A DNA stretch of 64,000 bases, from contig NZ_JACLHY010000003.1 in the NCBI RefSeq assembly GCF_014397245.1, forward strand, positions 62,001 through 126,000, read 5' to 3'. The first letter of the stretch is position 1, and each line of letters begins with the position of its first letter. Below the pieces are notes generated by a model. That model saw only the letters and a list, made by a program, of their open reading frames with translations, did not search any database and was not told the DNA's origin. Of the stretch, positions 8,818-18,800 are shown piece after piece. Made by a program: the position numbers and the translations under genes. The stretch comes from Arenibacter arenosicollis (GTDB lineage: Bacteria > Bacteroidota > Bacteroidia > Flavobacteriales > Flavobacteriaceae).

Positions 8818-11706
8818 ATGAAGATGCCAAAAACTTATGTTGCTCTGATTTTTATTTTTTTGAAAATACTGAATGTCGGTTGGTCCCAAGAATATAAATT
8901 TCAACACATAACTACAGTAGATGGGCTTTCCCATAATGAAGTGCGAAAGATTGTTAAAGACAATCAAGGATTCTTGTGGTTCGGAACCCAGAATGGACTT
9001 AATCGCTATGATGGTTACCGCTTCAATGTCTTCAAAAATATAACCAACGATAGCAAAAGTATTATTGGCGATAAAATATATTCCCTTGCGGTCTCCGATA
9101 ATAAATTATGGGTTGGTACTATAACTGGACTAAGTATTATCAATACGGTTACCTTGGATGTGATTCCAACACCGAATATTCACAATTCCATAGGAACAAA
9201 CGGTGTTCTTCAACTATTTAATGATGGATCTAATAAGGTTTGGGTGTCTACTGAGAATGAAAATTTTATTATTGATGCCGAATCCCTGGAAGTTGAGAGG
9301 GTTCTAAAAGGTTATAAGATTGCTTCGGTTGCCAAAAGTCTTGATAACAATTATTGGGTAGGTACCGATAAGGGTTTGTTGCGATTCCAAAACAACAGTA
9401 ATACCATAATAAAAAACTACGAAATTGGCTCATTTAATGTATATAGCCTGGATGAGATTTTTACTAATTCTTATGGGGAAGTATGGCTTACCATTTCGGA
9501 TAAAATCTACAGATATCAATCCGAAAGGGATAGATTTATTGAAGTTTATAGTTCAAAATCCTTAAATGCCATATCGGAAGATAAAGAAGGAGGTATTTTT
9601 TTTGGTAGCTATGGAAACGGCCTTTTAAAATATAAAAGGGATACAGGAATATTTGGATCACTTTTGGCAAATCCTGAAAACCATTTATCCATAAGTAGTA
9701 ATGATATATACGATGTTTATGTAGATGATGAAAATATTATTTGGGTAGGTACCCAAGAAGGATTGGATTATTACGATTTTTCCAGACATAGGTTCAACAG
9801 TTTGGTGCATTTGCCCGAAAACAGTAATAGTCTAAGAAGTAGTTTTGTACAAACCATTTTTCAAGATACAGATGGTTTATTTTGGATAGGGACACGTGAG
9901 GGAATTGATCTGGTGGATTTTGAAAATGGCAACTCAAATCCTAAGATAACGCACATGGACATGGGAAGTAAGGGTTTTGACTCGCTGAACAGTGATTATG
10001 TTACCTGTATTCATAAGGATTCAAAAGAAAGAATGTGGATAGCAACTATGAGTAATGGGTTGTATTTGATTGATGAAAAGCGCAATATTTTCAGACATTT
10101 TCTTCAGGACAATAGTGTAAAAACAAGTATTGCTGCTTCATCGGTTCGTTCCATATTAGAAGACCATTTGGGAAGAATGTGGTTTGGAACCGGAGGAGGG
10201 TTGTCGTTATTAATTGAGCATGACGAAAAAAATTATTCCTTTGAGAATTTAGGATATTCCAAGTTGAACACCAATTCTTTGCCCTTCAACGATATTTATT
10301 CCGTGTTTGAAGATAGTCAAAATAGAATTTGGGTAGGAATGAATGGGGGAGGATTAAATTTATTACAGGAAAAGGGAGGGAGCAAGTATTTTCTGCGGTT
10401 TAATCATAATCCTTCAGATCCTAAATCGATTAGTAACGACGAGGTTTTTGTTATTTATGAGGATCTTAAAAAACGTGTTTGGTTTGGCACCTCGGCCGGT
10501 GGGTTAAATCTTTTGAAGGAGGATGGCAGATCGGATATTAATGACGGTTACTATTTTCAAAGTTACACCGAGAGTGATGGGTTATCTGATAATGAGGTAA
10601 ATGCAATATTGGAAGACCATCAGGGTGATTTATGGATTGCAACAAATACGGGTTTTTCCGAATTTAATGTCAATATGGAAACCTTTACCAATTATTCCAC
10701 CTATGATGGGGTACTGAAAGGAAAGTTTAGGAAGAATGCTAAATGGAAAACCGAAGACGGGACGCTATTTTTTGGTGGTGCTTCAGGTATAAATTATTTT
10801 AATCCCAATAGTTTTAGATTAAATAATTTAAAGCCGGACCCAGTTTTTTTGGATTTATTGATTGACGGTAAGGTTATTGATATTGGCCAATTACTTGATG
10901 ATAGCGTAATAATAAACGAACCCCTAAATTCCGGGTCTGTTGTGAGGTTGCCTGGGAATGATAATCGATTTGAAATAGAATTTGCCTCCTTATCTTTTAC
11001 TTCGCCATTTCGAAATCAATATGCTTTTAAATTGGAGGGATTAGATAAGGATTGGAGGTATACAACAGGCAAAGATCCCAGTGCCAGGTATTCCAGACTT
11101 AAGGCAGGAAAATACCGTTTTTATTTAAAAGCGGCAAATAATGATGGTGTTTGGAACGAGAATCCCATTTATCTCGATATCCTAGTAAGAGCCAATTTTA
11201 CGGACAAAAATATTGTAAAAATTGGAATTGTTTTTTTGTTGCTTTTGACTCTATCCTTTGGTGTCCTGGCCTTTAAAAAGTTTAAAAGCAGAGGTCTAAC
11301 AAACAAAGGTAATCCAAAGGCCAAGAAATCCCATAAGCCAATTGATCCTAATTTGGAGGGTGAGAATATAGAAAAAATCAAGGAATTAAATCTATTGATG
11401 GAAACGGATAAAATTTATTTGGATTCGGAATTGGGATTGAGTCAATTGGCTGAAAAAATAGAAGTGAGTACCAATCATTTGTCCATGTTGCTTAATGATT
11501 ACATTGGTAAAAATTTTTATGACTACATAAATCATTACAGGGTAGAAGAAGTTAAAAAGAGACTTAAGGATCCTTATTATCAAAAACAAACAATATCCTC
11601 TATTGGTGGCGATTGCGGTTTTAACTCCAAATCTGCCTTTAATAGAATTTTCAAAAATCTAACAGGAAAGACACCAAGTGCGTATCAAAATATGTCTCTA
11701 GATTAA
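8818..11706 (+). CDS. Two-component-propeller/Y_Y_Y sensor fused to AraC-type HTH, without a kinase
   Basis: Likely membrane-spanning glycan sensor that binds DNA itself. The ATG at 8818 gives a signal peptide (KTYVALIFIFLKILNVGWSQ); an upstream TTG at 8749 would add 23 residues before it and is unlikely, and a second ATG at 8824 is possible. In order: about a dozen Reg_prop propeller blades (repeats of the form WFGTQNGLNRYDG, IWVGTQEGLDYYD, MWFGTGGGLSLL) across about 25-690; a Y_Y_Y domain (about 730-797); one membrane segment (799-819); a basic linker; and an AraC-type HTH in the last 110 residues. Classical hybrid two-component systems have HisKA, HATPase and receiver domains between membrane and HTH; here there are only about 35 linker residues. 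It heads the glycan locus and probably activates it. Confidence 0.9.
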   Translation: MKMPKTYVALIFIFLKILNVGWSQEYKFQHITTVDGLSHNEVRKIVKDNQGFLWFGTQNGLNRYDGYRFNVFKNITNDSKSIIGDKIYSLAVSDNKLWVGTITGLSIINTVTLDVIPTPNIHNSIGTNGVLQLFNDGSNKVWVSTENENFIIDAESLEVERVLKGYKIASVAKSLDNNYWVGTDKGLLRFQNNSNTIIKNYEIGSFNVYSLDEIFTNSYGEVWLTISDKIYRYQSERDRFIEVYSSKSLNAISEDKEGGIFFGSYGNGLLKYKRDTGIFGSLLANPENHLSISSNDIYDVYVDDENIIWVGTQEGLDYYDFSRHRFNSLVHLPENSNSLRSSFVQTIFQDTDGLFWIGTREGIDLVDFENGNSNPKITHMDMGSKGFDSLNSDYVTCIHKDSKERMWIATMSNGLYLIDEKRNIFRHFLQDNSVKTSIAASSVRSILEDHLGRMWFGTGGGLSLLIEHDEKNYSFENLGYSKLNTNSLPFNDIYSVFEDSQNRIWVGMNGGGLNLLQEKGGSKYFLRFNHNPSDPKSISNDEVFVIYEDLKKRVWFGTSAGGLNLLKEDGRSDINDGYYFQSYTESDGLSDNEVNAILEDHQGDLWIATNTGFSEFNVNMETFTNYSTYDGVLKGKFRKNAKWKTEDGTLFFGGASGINYFNPNSFRLNNLKPDPVFLDLLIDGKVIDIGQLLDDSVIINEPLNSGSVVRLPGNDNRFEIEFASLSFTSPFRNQYAFKLEGLDKDWRYTTGKDPSARYSRLKAGKYRFYLKAANNDGVWNENPIYLDILVRANFTDKNIVKIGIVFLLLLTLSFGVLAFKKFKSRGLTNKGNPKAKKSHKPIDPNLEGENIEKIKELNLLMETDKIYLDSELGLSQLAEKIEVSTNHLSMLLNDYIGKNFYDYINHYRVEEVKKRLKDPYYQKQTISSIGGDCGFNSKSAFNRIFKNLTGKTPSAYQNMSLD

Positions 11707-12413
11707 TGATTAGTAGTTTTTGAAGGTATTGTCCTTTTGGAATGTACATAGGTTTATTGGAAAGACAATATTTTGCAGTATTCATTACTATTGGAAGCGC
11801 ACTATAAATTTATCCCATTTTCGTATTGAATAAATATAGAGCTTAGCAATTTACAATTATATAATCGGCCCCAATAATATTATCCTTTTTTAAAGGCTTC
11901 CAATTTATTACAGTATTGAAGTATCGTCAATGTCCATATATAAAATATCATTATTATAGGTTAAGCACATAGGGCTTCCATAATGCCTGTTGTATAATTA
12001 TACTTGTAATAACCACAAAAAGCAATTTCAAAGGACTACAATTCAATAGGGAACTTAAATCGAGAAAGGTGTTTGGATTTAAGGTTCCGAATTAAGTAGA
12101 TTGGCAATAATCTTCGTTACCACATTTTCTTTAATCCAATACTTCACAAATCCCTGATAGGCAGTATAAGATTTGTGCCAATGATTAATGGTGCTTTATA
12201 TGAACTCAGAATTTGTCCTTTTATATATGTTAGGGCGACTTAAACCATATACTCTCTTAAGTTTGCTTTAAGTTGAAAGGGCTGTTAAAACTGGTGTGGT
12301 TCACCATGTATTGAAAGATGTTTTTACTTGCAGGATTTAATTTTGGTCTTATTGCAAGACATAATTATATCGATTTAAACAGCAAATTTGGGATACTTTA
12401 AAAAAATCAATTT
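11707..12413. other. Intergenic region with a possible minus-strand gene remnant
   Basis: No intact gene. On the minus strand 12079-12267 is open for 63 codons with a single internal stop, and its translation (containing YTAYQGFVKYWIKENVV) looks protein-like. It could be the degraded end of a lost gene. GTCTT-ATTGC-AAGAC at about 12346-12360 is a small hairpin upstream of the next gene. Nothing else was recognised. Confidence 0.35.
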
Positions 12414-14807
12414 ATGAAGGGTTTAAAAGGAATCATATTGGATTTAAAGACTGTATGTTTTTTATTAATTGTAGCTATCGGAATTTCTTGCGATTCAGAT
12501 AATAATACCGTGCTCAATGCCAAGGCTTTTTCTATGAGTATAGATAAAAGTGGAAACCTTACTTCTTTAAGGGATACAAGAAACAATCAGGAATATCTCG
12601 CAAAGGGTTTAAATTCACCCTTATTGACGGTGGTATTAACCGATTCCACAAAAATATTACCCCAAAGAATGATTACAGACATAAAGGAAGGTATTTTTAC
12701 CCTCTACTACGAGGGAGAAATCAAAGTGGATATGGCCTATAGTGAAAAAGAATCGTATTTGAAATTTGAAGTGGTCGATGGTCAAAATATGGATAAAGTC
12801 TCAGGGATTATTTGGGGGGCATACCCAACAACTATAAACGAAACTATTGGAGAGCTTGTGGGAGTGGTAAGAGATAGTGAATTTGCCATAGGAATCCAGG
12901 CTTTGAATCCTCAGACAACAGGCGGTGTTCCAGTGACAAACGCAGGTTTTGTTCCAAGCCGTAAAGGACCTGCTTTCAAAACGGACTACGGGAGTGCATT
13001 ACAGGCTTTTGCTATAAATAGATCGCTAAAAAGAACCGCCAACGTTTGGGAAGGTCATTATCAAGATATGCCAATTCCTTCCATAAAAGGGAGTACCGTC
13101 ATTGGTTCTAAAATTGCAATCTTTGGTTGCTCGCCAGAAGAGGTACTGGCCACTGTAGGTGGATTGGAGATAGAAGAAGGCTTGCCCCACCCTACTATTG
13201 ATGGGGAATGGGTGAAGACCCACCCTTTGAGGAGCAAAGCTTACTTTATCACTTCGTTTGATGAAGGTAATTTTGATGAACTATTGGAATATGTGAAAAT
13301 GGCTGGGATGACTTCCATATATCATAGTCATCCTTTTGAGAATTGGGGTAAATTTGACTTGTTACCGGAGCTGTTCCCTAACGGAAACAAAGGGATGAAA
13401 AAACTAGTAGAAAAAGCCAAGGACGAAGGTATTAGGGTAGGGGCGCATACCTTAACTACTTTTATAACCCCTAATGATCCTTTTATTACTCCAGTACCTC
13501 ATAAAGATTTGGCCAAAACAGGATATGGGGAACTTACTGCAAATTTAAATGTAGAAACAACGGAAATTCCTATTGGTAGCAAAAAATATTTTGAGGACGA
13601 GCAATTTAATTGGATGCATACGGTACAGATAGGTGATGAACTTATCCGGTATAGGTCAGTGAGTGATATCGAACCCTATAAATTGCTCGACTGTGAACGC
13701 GGAGCATTTGGGACTACAATATCAGAACATAAAAAAGGAGCGCAGGTAGGAAAGCTTCTGGATCATCCTTATAAAGTGTTTTTTCCAAATCTGGAACTGC
13801 AAAAAGAAATGGCTCAGAACTTAACGGATTTCCTAAATGAAACAGGGGTGTCACATATCGATTTTGACGGACATGAAGGAGCATTGGCTGCTGGACAAGG
13901 CGTTTACGGAATGGACGATTTTGCTCTTAAAGTGTTTGAAGGAACGGACTTCAACTTAGTGAATGGTTCTAGTAGAACCACGCACTTTTATTGGCATATA
14001 AATCATTATATTAATTGGGGAGAACCTTGGTATGGTGGGTTTAGGGAAAGTCAGTCTGAGCATAGATTTAGTACTCAACCTTTTTTGGAAGCCAATTATC
14101 TTCCCAATATGTTGGGCTGGTTTTCCTTAACACCTGAAACAACCCTGGAGGATATTGAATGGATGTTGGCAAAAGGAGCTGGTTATAACGCTGGTTTTGC
14201 TTTATCGGCTAATTATAAGGCTTTAAAAGCCAATCCGGAGACCAACAAAATCCTCGAAACAATTCGAGATTGGGAACATGCCCGTTTGAGCGGTAGCTTC
14301 ACTCCAGAGCAACGTAAAGATTTCAGGAATGTAACCAAGGAATTTAGCTTAAGAAATATAGGTGGGAACAACTGGATCCTTGGCTCTAGCCAACACTATA
14401 ATTTTGAATATACGAAAGTAGAATTACAGCCGGGAGAGCCAACTTATGCAAAGTGGAAATTTAAAAATGAAGCCGCTAAACAACCTCTAATGTTTACTAT
14501 CTCTTTACAGGGAGAGGGGGCGGTGAGCCAACTTTCTTTGGATGTGGTCAATTATGTCAACTTAAAAATTTCTGAGGTAATTAAACAAGGGGAAACCATT
14601 TCTTTGGATGCTGAGGGCAATTTAATCCACTACGACTCCAAAGGGAAAGTTTTAAAGAAAAAAATAATCAACAATCCTCCTATTTTGGATTTAGGGGAGC
14701 AATCCATACAGTTGGATTGTATGCTTGAAAGTGGGAGCCCAAAGGTAGAATTGAAACTTAAACTACAGGGCAAAGAAGAAAAAATAAATATGAAACAGCA
14801 GAAGTAA
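12414..14807 (+). CDS. Lipoprotein, glycoside hydrolase-like TIM barrel, family not recognised
   Basis: 797-residue lipoprotein (lipobox cysteine at 26, AIGISCDS) expected on the cell surface or in the periplasm. The N-terminal third is beta-rich, as in glycosidases of the GH36/GH97 type. The middle resembles a (beta/alpha)8 barrel, with strands such as MTSIYHSHPFENWG, IRVGAHTLTTF and SHIDFDGHEGAL. D483, D485 and E488 are acidic residues at a strand end and could be catalytic. The C-terminal part is again beta-rich. A second barrel-bearing protein in this locus (21360-24170) has a comparable strand ending in EHDGSYPG. Being next to the second SusCD pair and the sensor, it most likely cleaves the target glycan. 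I cannot assign a CAZy family. Confidence 0.6.
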   Translation: MKGLKGIILDLKTVCFLLIVAIGISCDSDNNTVLNAKAFSMSIDKSGNLTSLRDTRNNQEYLAKGLNSPLLTVVLTDSTKILPQRMITDIKEGIFTLYYEGEIKVDMAYSEKESYLKFEVVDGQNMDKVSGIIWGAYPTTINETIGELVGVVRDSEFAIGIQALNPQTTGGVPVTNAGFVPSRKGPAFKTDYGSALQAFAINRSLKRTANVWEGHYQDMPIPSIKGSTVIGSKIAIFGCSPEEVLATVGGLEIEEGLPHPTIDGEWVKTHPLRSKAYFITSFDEGNFDELLEYVKMAGMTSIYHSHPFENWGKFDLLPELFPNGNKGMKKLVEKAKDEGIRVGAHTLTTFITPNDPFITPVPHKDLAKTGYGELTANLNVETTEIPIGSKKYFEDEQFNWMHTVQIGDELIRYRSVSDIEPYKLLDCERGAFGTTISEHKKGAQVGKLLDHPYKVFFPNLELQKEMAQNLTDFLNETGVSHIDFDGHEGALAAGQGVYGMDDFALKVFEGTDFNLVNGSSRTTHFYWHINHYINWGEPWYGGFRESQSEHRFSTQPFLEANYLPNMLGWFSLTPETTLEDIEWMLAKGAGYNAGFALSANYKALKANPETNKILETIRDWEHARLSGSFTPEQRKDFRNVTKEFSLRNIGGNNWILGSSQHYNFEYTKVELQPGEPTYAKWKFKNEAAKQPLMFTISLQGEGAVSQLSLDVVNYVNLKISEVIKQGETISLDAEGNLIHYDSKGKVLKKKIINNPPILDLGEQSIQLDCMLESGSPKVELKLKLQGKEEKINMKQQK

Positions 14808-14910
14808 GGATATTTAAACTCATTACCTTCAGATTATATTTTAATTTTATGGTTTCAAAGGAAGCCCTTAAATATTAATTAGGAATAAAATTGTTTTGAG
14901 ATTTTTTTTG

Positions 14911-15415
14911 ATGGCTCTGTTCTCATCATGCACCTAGCAAGAAAAAACAATAAAATATCAATGTTCAATTAAAGTTGCGCGTCCAATTTGCGAATTAGAC
15001 CTTCTGCAGTAAATACTTAGATATAATTTTTGAATATATCTCATAGAACAAATGAAACAATAACGCCGATTGGTAAAAGGATGCTGGTTTGAGCATCAAG
15101 GCAAATTATTAAATGAGGCGGTCGTAACTGAACGAGATTCGGAAGAATGGAGTTTGTAAAAGAGTAATGGGGTTAAGAGATGGGGTTCAATGATTTTTAT
15201 TTACCTATTTGGATTGAAAAATGTGATGGTCACGGCCAACAATTTGTAACCGATTCTTGGCAATTAATGCTGAAAAAATATTGAACACCTAGGGTGTATT
15301 ATGTCTTGAGGTGGTCACCGATGCCTCGGGTGAAATCCTTTACGGTCATTTAAATCAAATAAAAGAAGTGGGTAAAAACTGGGAAGGGTTAGATGAAAAA
15401 ATGGTATGTCTTTAA
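14911..15415 (+). pseudogene. Decayed lipoprotein gene
   Basis: The ATG at 14911 begins MALFSSCT, the end of a lipoprotein signal that continues upstream in frame (KIVLRFFLMALFSSC), followed at once by an amber stop. The same frame, with further stops, reaches 15159 and includes WFEHQGKLLNEAVVTERD. The next open piece (15180-15284, containing FYLPIWIEKCDGHGQQF) is in a second frame. The last (15308-15415, containing EVVTDASGEILYGHLNQI) is in the third. Three successive protein-like pieces in three frames, plus internal stops, indicate a gene lost by point mutations and frameshifts. It was probably another secreted component of this locus; the family was not recognised. Confidence 0.6.
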
Positions 15416-15593
15416 GCTACAGACATGAGCTCTTCTTCATAGTTTTCCTTTGGAAATGTATTACGATTGATGCCCAAAGTTTAACCCGTAATTCCTATCC
15501 TATAAAGCCGTAAAATACCCAAAGCCTAACTTTTAATATTAATAGTGCCCCATGGGATATTTAGCGTGGCCCAGCTAGGCCAGCTCATCCAAC

Positions 15594-15642
15594 GTCCTAA
15601 TGCTCATTAGGACTATTTCTTATGTGTATTATAGTCCTAACA
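15594..15642. promoter_or_regulatory. Three GTCCTAA motifs in inverted arrangement upstream of susC
   Basis: GTCCTAATG-CT-CATTAGGAC is a perfect 9-bp inverted repeat (15594-15613). The right arm overlaps TTAGGACTAT (15607-15616), which pairs perfectly over 10 bp with ATAGTCCTAA (15631-15640). The core therefore occurs three times in 49 bases. It lies about 230 bp before the susC start and could be a binding site for a dimeric regulator or a switching RNA hairpin. Confidence 0.4.
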
Positions 15643-15871
15643 CTCCTTTTAGGTCGACTAACAGTTAATTATATGTTAATATCGCAGAGGAATAATCTAC
15701 CTAGATATTCCCAACTGACGAATATTGTTAAACTAAACTAATTCAAAAAGATTGCCTAATGATTTAATTTTTTTTGGACGGATCTTGGTCCATTGTGACT
15801 AAATGGTCAGGGATATTCCGTAATAAGGGATATCTAATTAAAGAACAATACTAACTAACAAAACCTTAAGA

Positions 15872-18800
15872 ATGAAATTAAAAAACTTAAAAAGGAAGAA
15901 AAAAAACAGTGTTAGCTGGGTAAAGGTGTTTCCTCTTATCCTTCTTGCATTTACATCTATTTCCATGACCGGAAATCCGTTATTCAATGGCCCATTTGAA
16001 GAGTTACAACAGACTATTTCTGGAACTATTACAGATGAAACCGGCTCTCCACTTCCTGGAGTAAGCATTATAGTTCAAGGAACTACAAATGGTACTCAAA
16101 CCGATTTCGATGGAAATTATACCATTAATGCCTCGGTAGGAGAAATACTTGTTTTCTCTTACATTGGAATGAAAACCAAATCGGTCACCATTGGTGCTTC
16201 CAACAACATAGATGTTTCCATGCAAGAAGATACCAGTCAATTGGAAGAGGTTGTGGTTACTGCATTGGGAATTAAACGAGAGGAAAGAGCCCTTGGCTAT
16301 GCAGTATCTGAAATTCAAGGGGATGAAATTGCCCAAGTTGCACAAATCAACCCGGTAAACGCAATGCAAGGAAAGACGGCAGGTGTGCAAATTAGCACCA
16401 CTTCCGGGGGAACATTTGGTGGAACCAGAATAACGGTAAGAGGTAATTCTACCTTCGATCAGAATACTCAACCTATCTTCGTCGTGGACGGAGTAATCTT
16501 GGACAATGACATTAGTGGTGACAGTGGTGCTGACTGGGGTAACCAATTAAAAAATCTTAACCCGGACGATTTCGAATCGTTTTCTATATTAAAAGGAGCA
16601 GCAGCCTCTGCGCTTTATGGTTCACGTGCACTAAATGGCGTAGTAATAGTTACCACAAAATCCGGAAAAAAACGTAAGGGTCTTGGGGTTAGCGTTAACC
16701 AAACCGTTGGGGTAAGAACAGTTTATGATTCTCCGGATTTCCAAAATCAGTATGGCTCCGGTCTTACCGCTGGAGGTTTTAGTTTTGTAACCAACGGACC
16801 CAATACTAGGACACGGGACGATGCTCATGATACGAGCCAGTTTTTCACCTATGACCTAGACACTGGCCTACCTTCCATGGCTTTTGATTCCTACGAAGAA
16901 CATGCCGCCAGTTGGGGACCTCGTTTTGATGGCCAGGAAATTATAGACTATGATGGTTCTAGAGCTACATGGTCTGCCCAGCCCAATAATTACAAGGACT
17001 CTTTTGATACTGGTTTTATTAGAAATACCAACGTGGCCATCGATGGGGGTACTGAGATAAGCAGTTTTAGACTATCATTTTCCAATTTTTCGGAATCAGG
17101 GGTGGAGTTAAGGAATGATTTTGACAAGAATTCTTTAAGTTTTAAAGGATCACATGATTTGATCAAAGACAAACTGACTGTTAATGCCGTAATGCACTAC
17201 ACTCGCTCCAAAGCAAAGAACCCATTACAACCTGGAGGGCTTACCTCATGGTTCCACGATGGTTTCCCAAGGAACTATGATGTAAACAAATGGAAGAATA
17301 ATTATTTGGACGTTGATGGTGGAGTACCACATCCTTATGGCAACAACTACAATTATACTAGAATGAGCAGAATCTGGGCCCATGCACTTGAAGATGACAA
17401 TACCCGAACAGAAGGATCGTTCATCTCCAATATCAACCTAAATTATAAGATATCAGAAAATATTTCCGCTACCCTGGAAGGGAATGTCAACCAATACACC
17501 TACAATCAGGAAAGCAAAACATTTGCGGATAACAGGGACAGACTAAACGGATCCTACTCCTTTGCAAATGGCGAAAAATTTCAACATAGTTTTTCTGCCA
17601 AAATGTTTTTCGACAAACAGATCAATGATGACATTAGAATGGATTTATTGTTAGGAGGAGAATTATGGACTTCTAAGGAACAAGGTCAATATGCCAGCAC
17701 CAGTAGTGGATTTAAAATTCGTGATTTTTATGCCTTGGCCAACTCAAGAGATCCTCTCAACGCAGGAGGCGGTATTGGGCCAAGAAAAAAAATCAATTCC
17801 GTTTATGCATTTTTTAACACAAGCTACAAAAGAGACCTTTATTTTAGTGCTACTGCCAGAAATGACTGGTCTTCAGCTTTGGTTTACCCCAATGGACAAG
17901 GCAATAATTCCTATTTTTACCCATCCGCCAGCCTTGGCTGGGTAAGCTCGGAAACCTTTAAACTTCCAGATTTTATTTCTTTTGCAAAATTAAGGGCCTC
18001 TTATGCCATTGTTGGTAATGATACGGATCCCTACAAGTTATCTACGGGATTTGCAGTTGATAATTTTAACCAAAACCCCAACCTAAACATGTTTAGGTTT
18101 GAAGATAATACTGCTGTCTCCGTAAATCTAAAACCTGAAAAGAAATATTCATTTGAAACAGGTGTGGATCTTAGATTTTGGGATAGCAGAATCGGTTTGG
18201 ATGTCGCTTATTATAAGGACAATACCAAAAATCAAATTATTCCTTTACAGGTTCCTTCCGAATCAGGGATAGACAATCAATTGATCAATGCCGGTAACCT
18301 TCAAAACGAAGGGGTAGAGGTAGCCCTAAATTTAAAGCTAGTGGACACTCCTGATTTTAGTTGGGATATAGGTGCAAATTACACCCATAACAGAGATAAA
18401 ATTATTGAATTGGCTCCTGGAATAAACGAATTTAGATTGTTTGGAAACCCTGATGACTCCAACTCTGCTACAGCTTCATATGCCTATGTTGGAGGAAACT
18501 ATGGTGACCTTGTTACCAGAAGGGGTTACGATTATTATGATGGTGCAAACAGTGCCAACCACGATATTCCAGTTTTGGCCAACAGAAATGGATGGTCCGT
18601 GGCCTACCCTATCGGTATACAGAATAAAGACTCCCTGTACGTTATGGGTAATATGCAAGCCGATTGGTATGGTGGCATGAACACCTCTGTAAGGTATAAA
18701 AGGGTACGTTTAAGCACTATCGTAGATGCCAAGTTTGGTGGAGAAATTTATTCAGCAGATGCAAGATACGGTCTGCACCAAGGTGTTCTCAACAGCTCCT

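Larger units (their letters stand above)
14808..15871. other. Intergenic region before the second susC: decayed gene and repeated GTCCTAA motif
   Basis: A 1.06-kb stretch without an intact gene. It contains a degraded lipoprotein gene (14911-15415) and, at 15594-15642, three copies of a GTCCTAA motif arranged as inverted repeats. These are listed separately. From about 15643 to the start at 15872 the DNA is AT-rich leader without further recognisable signals. Confidence 0.5.

Noticed and set aside
12253-12315. TGGTG-TGGTT-CACCA palindrome upstream of the lipoprotein enzyme as an operator
   Set aside because: A 5-bp repeat of this kind is expected by chance, and no second copy was noticed at other genes.
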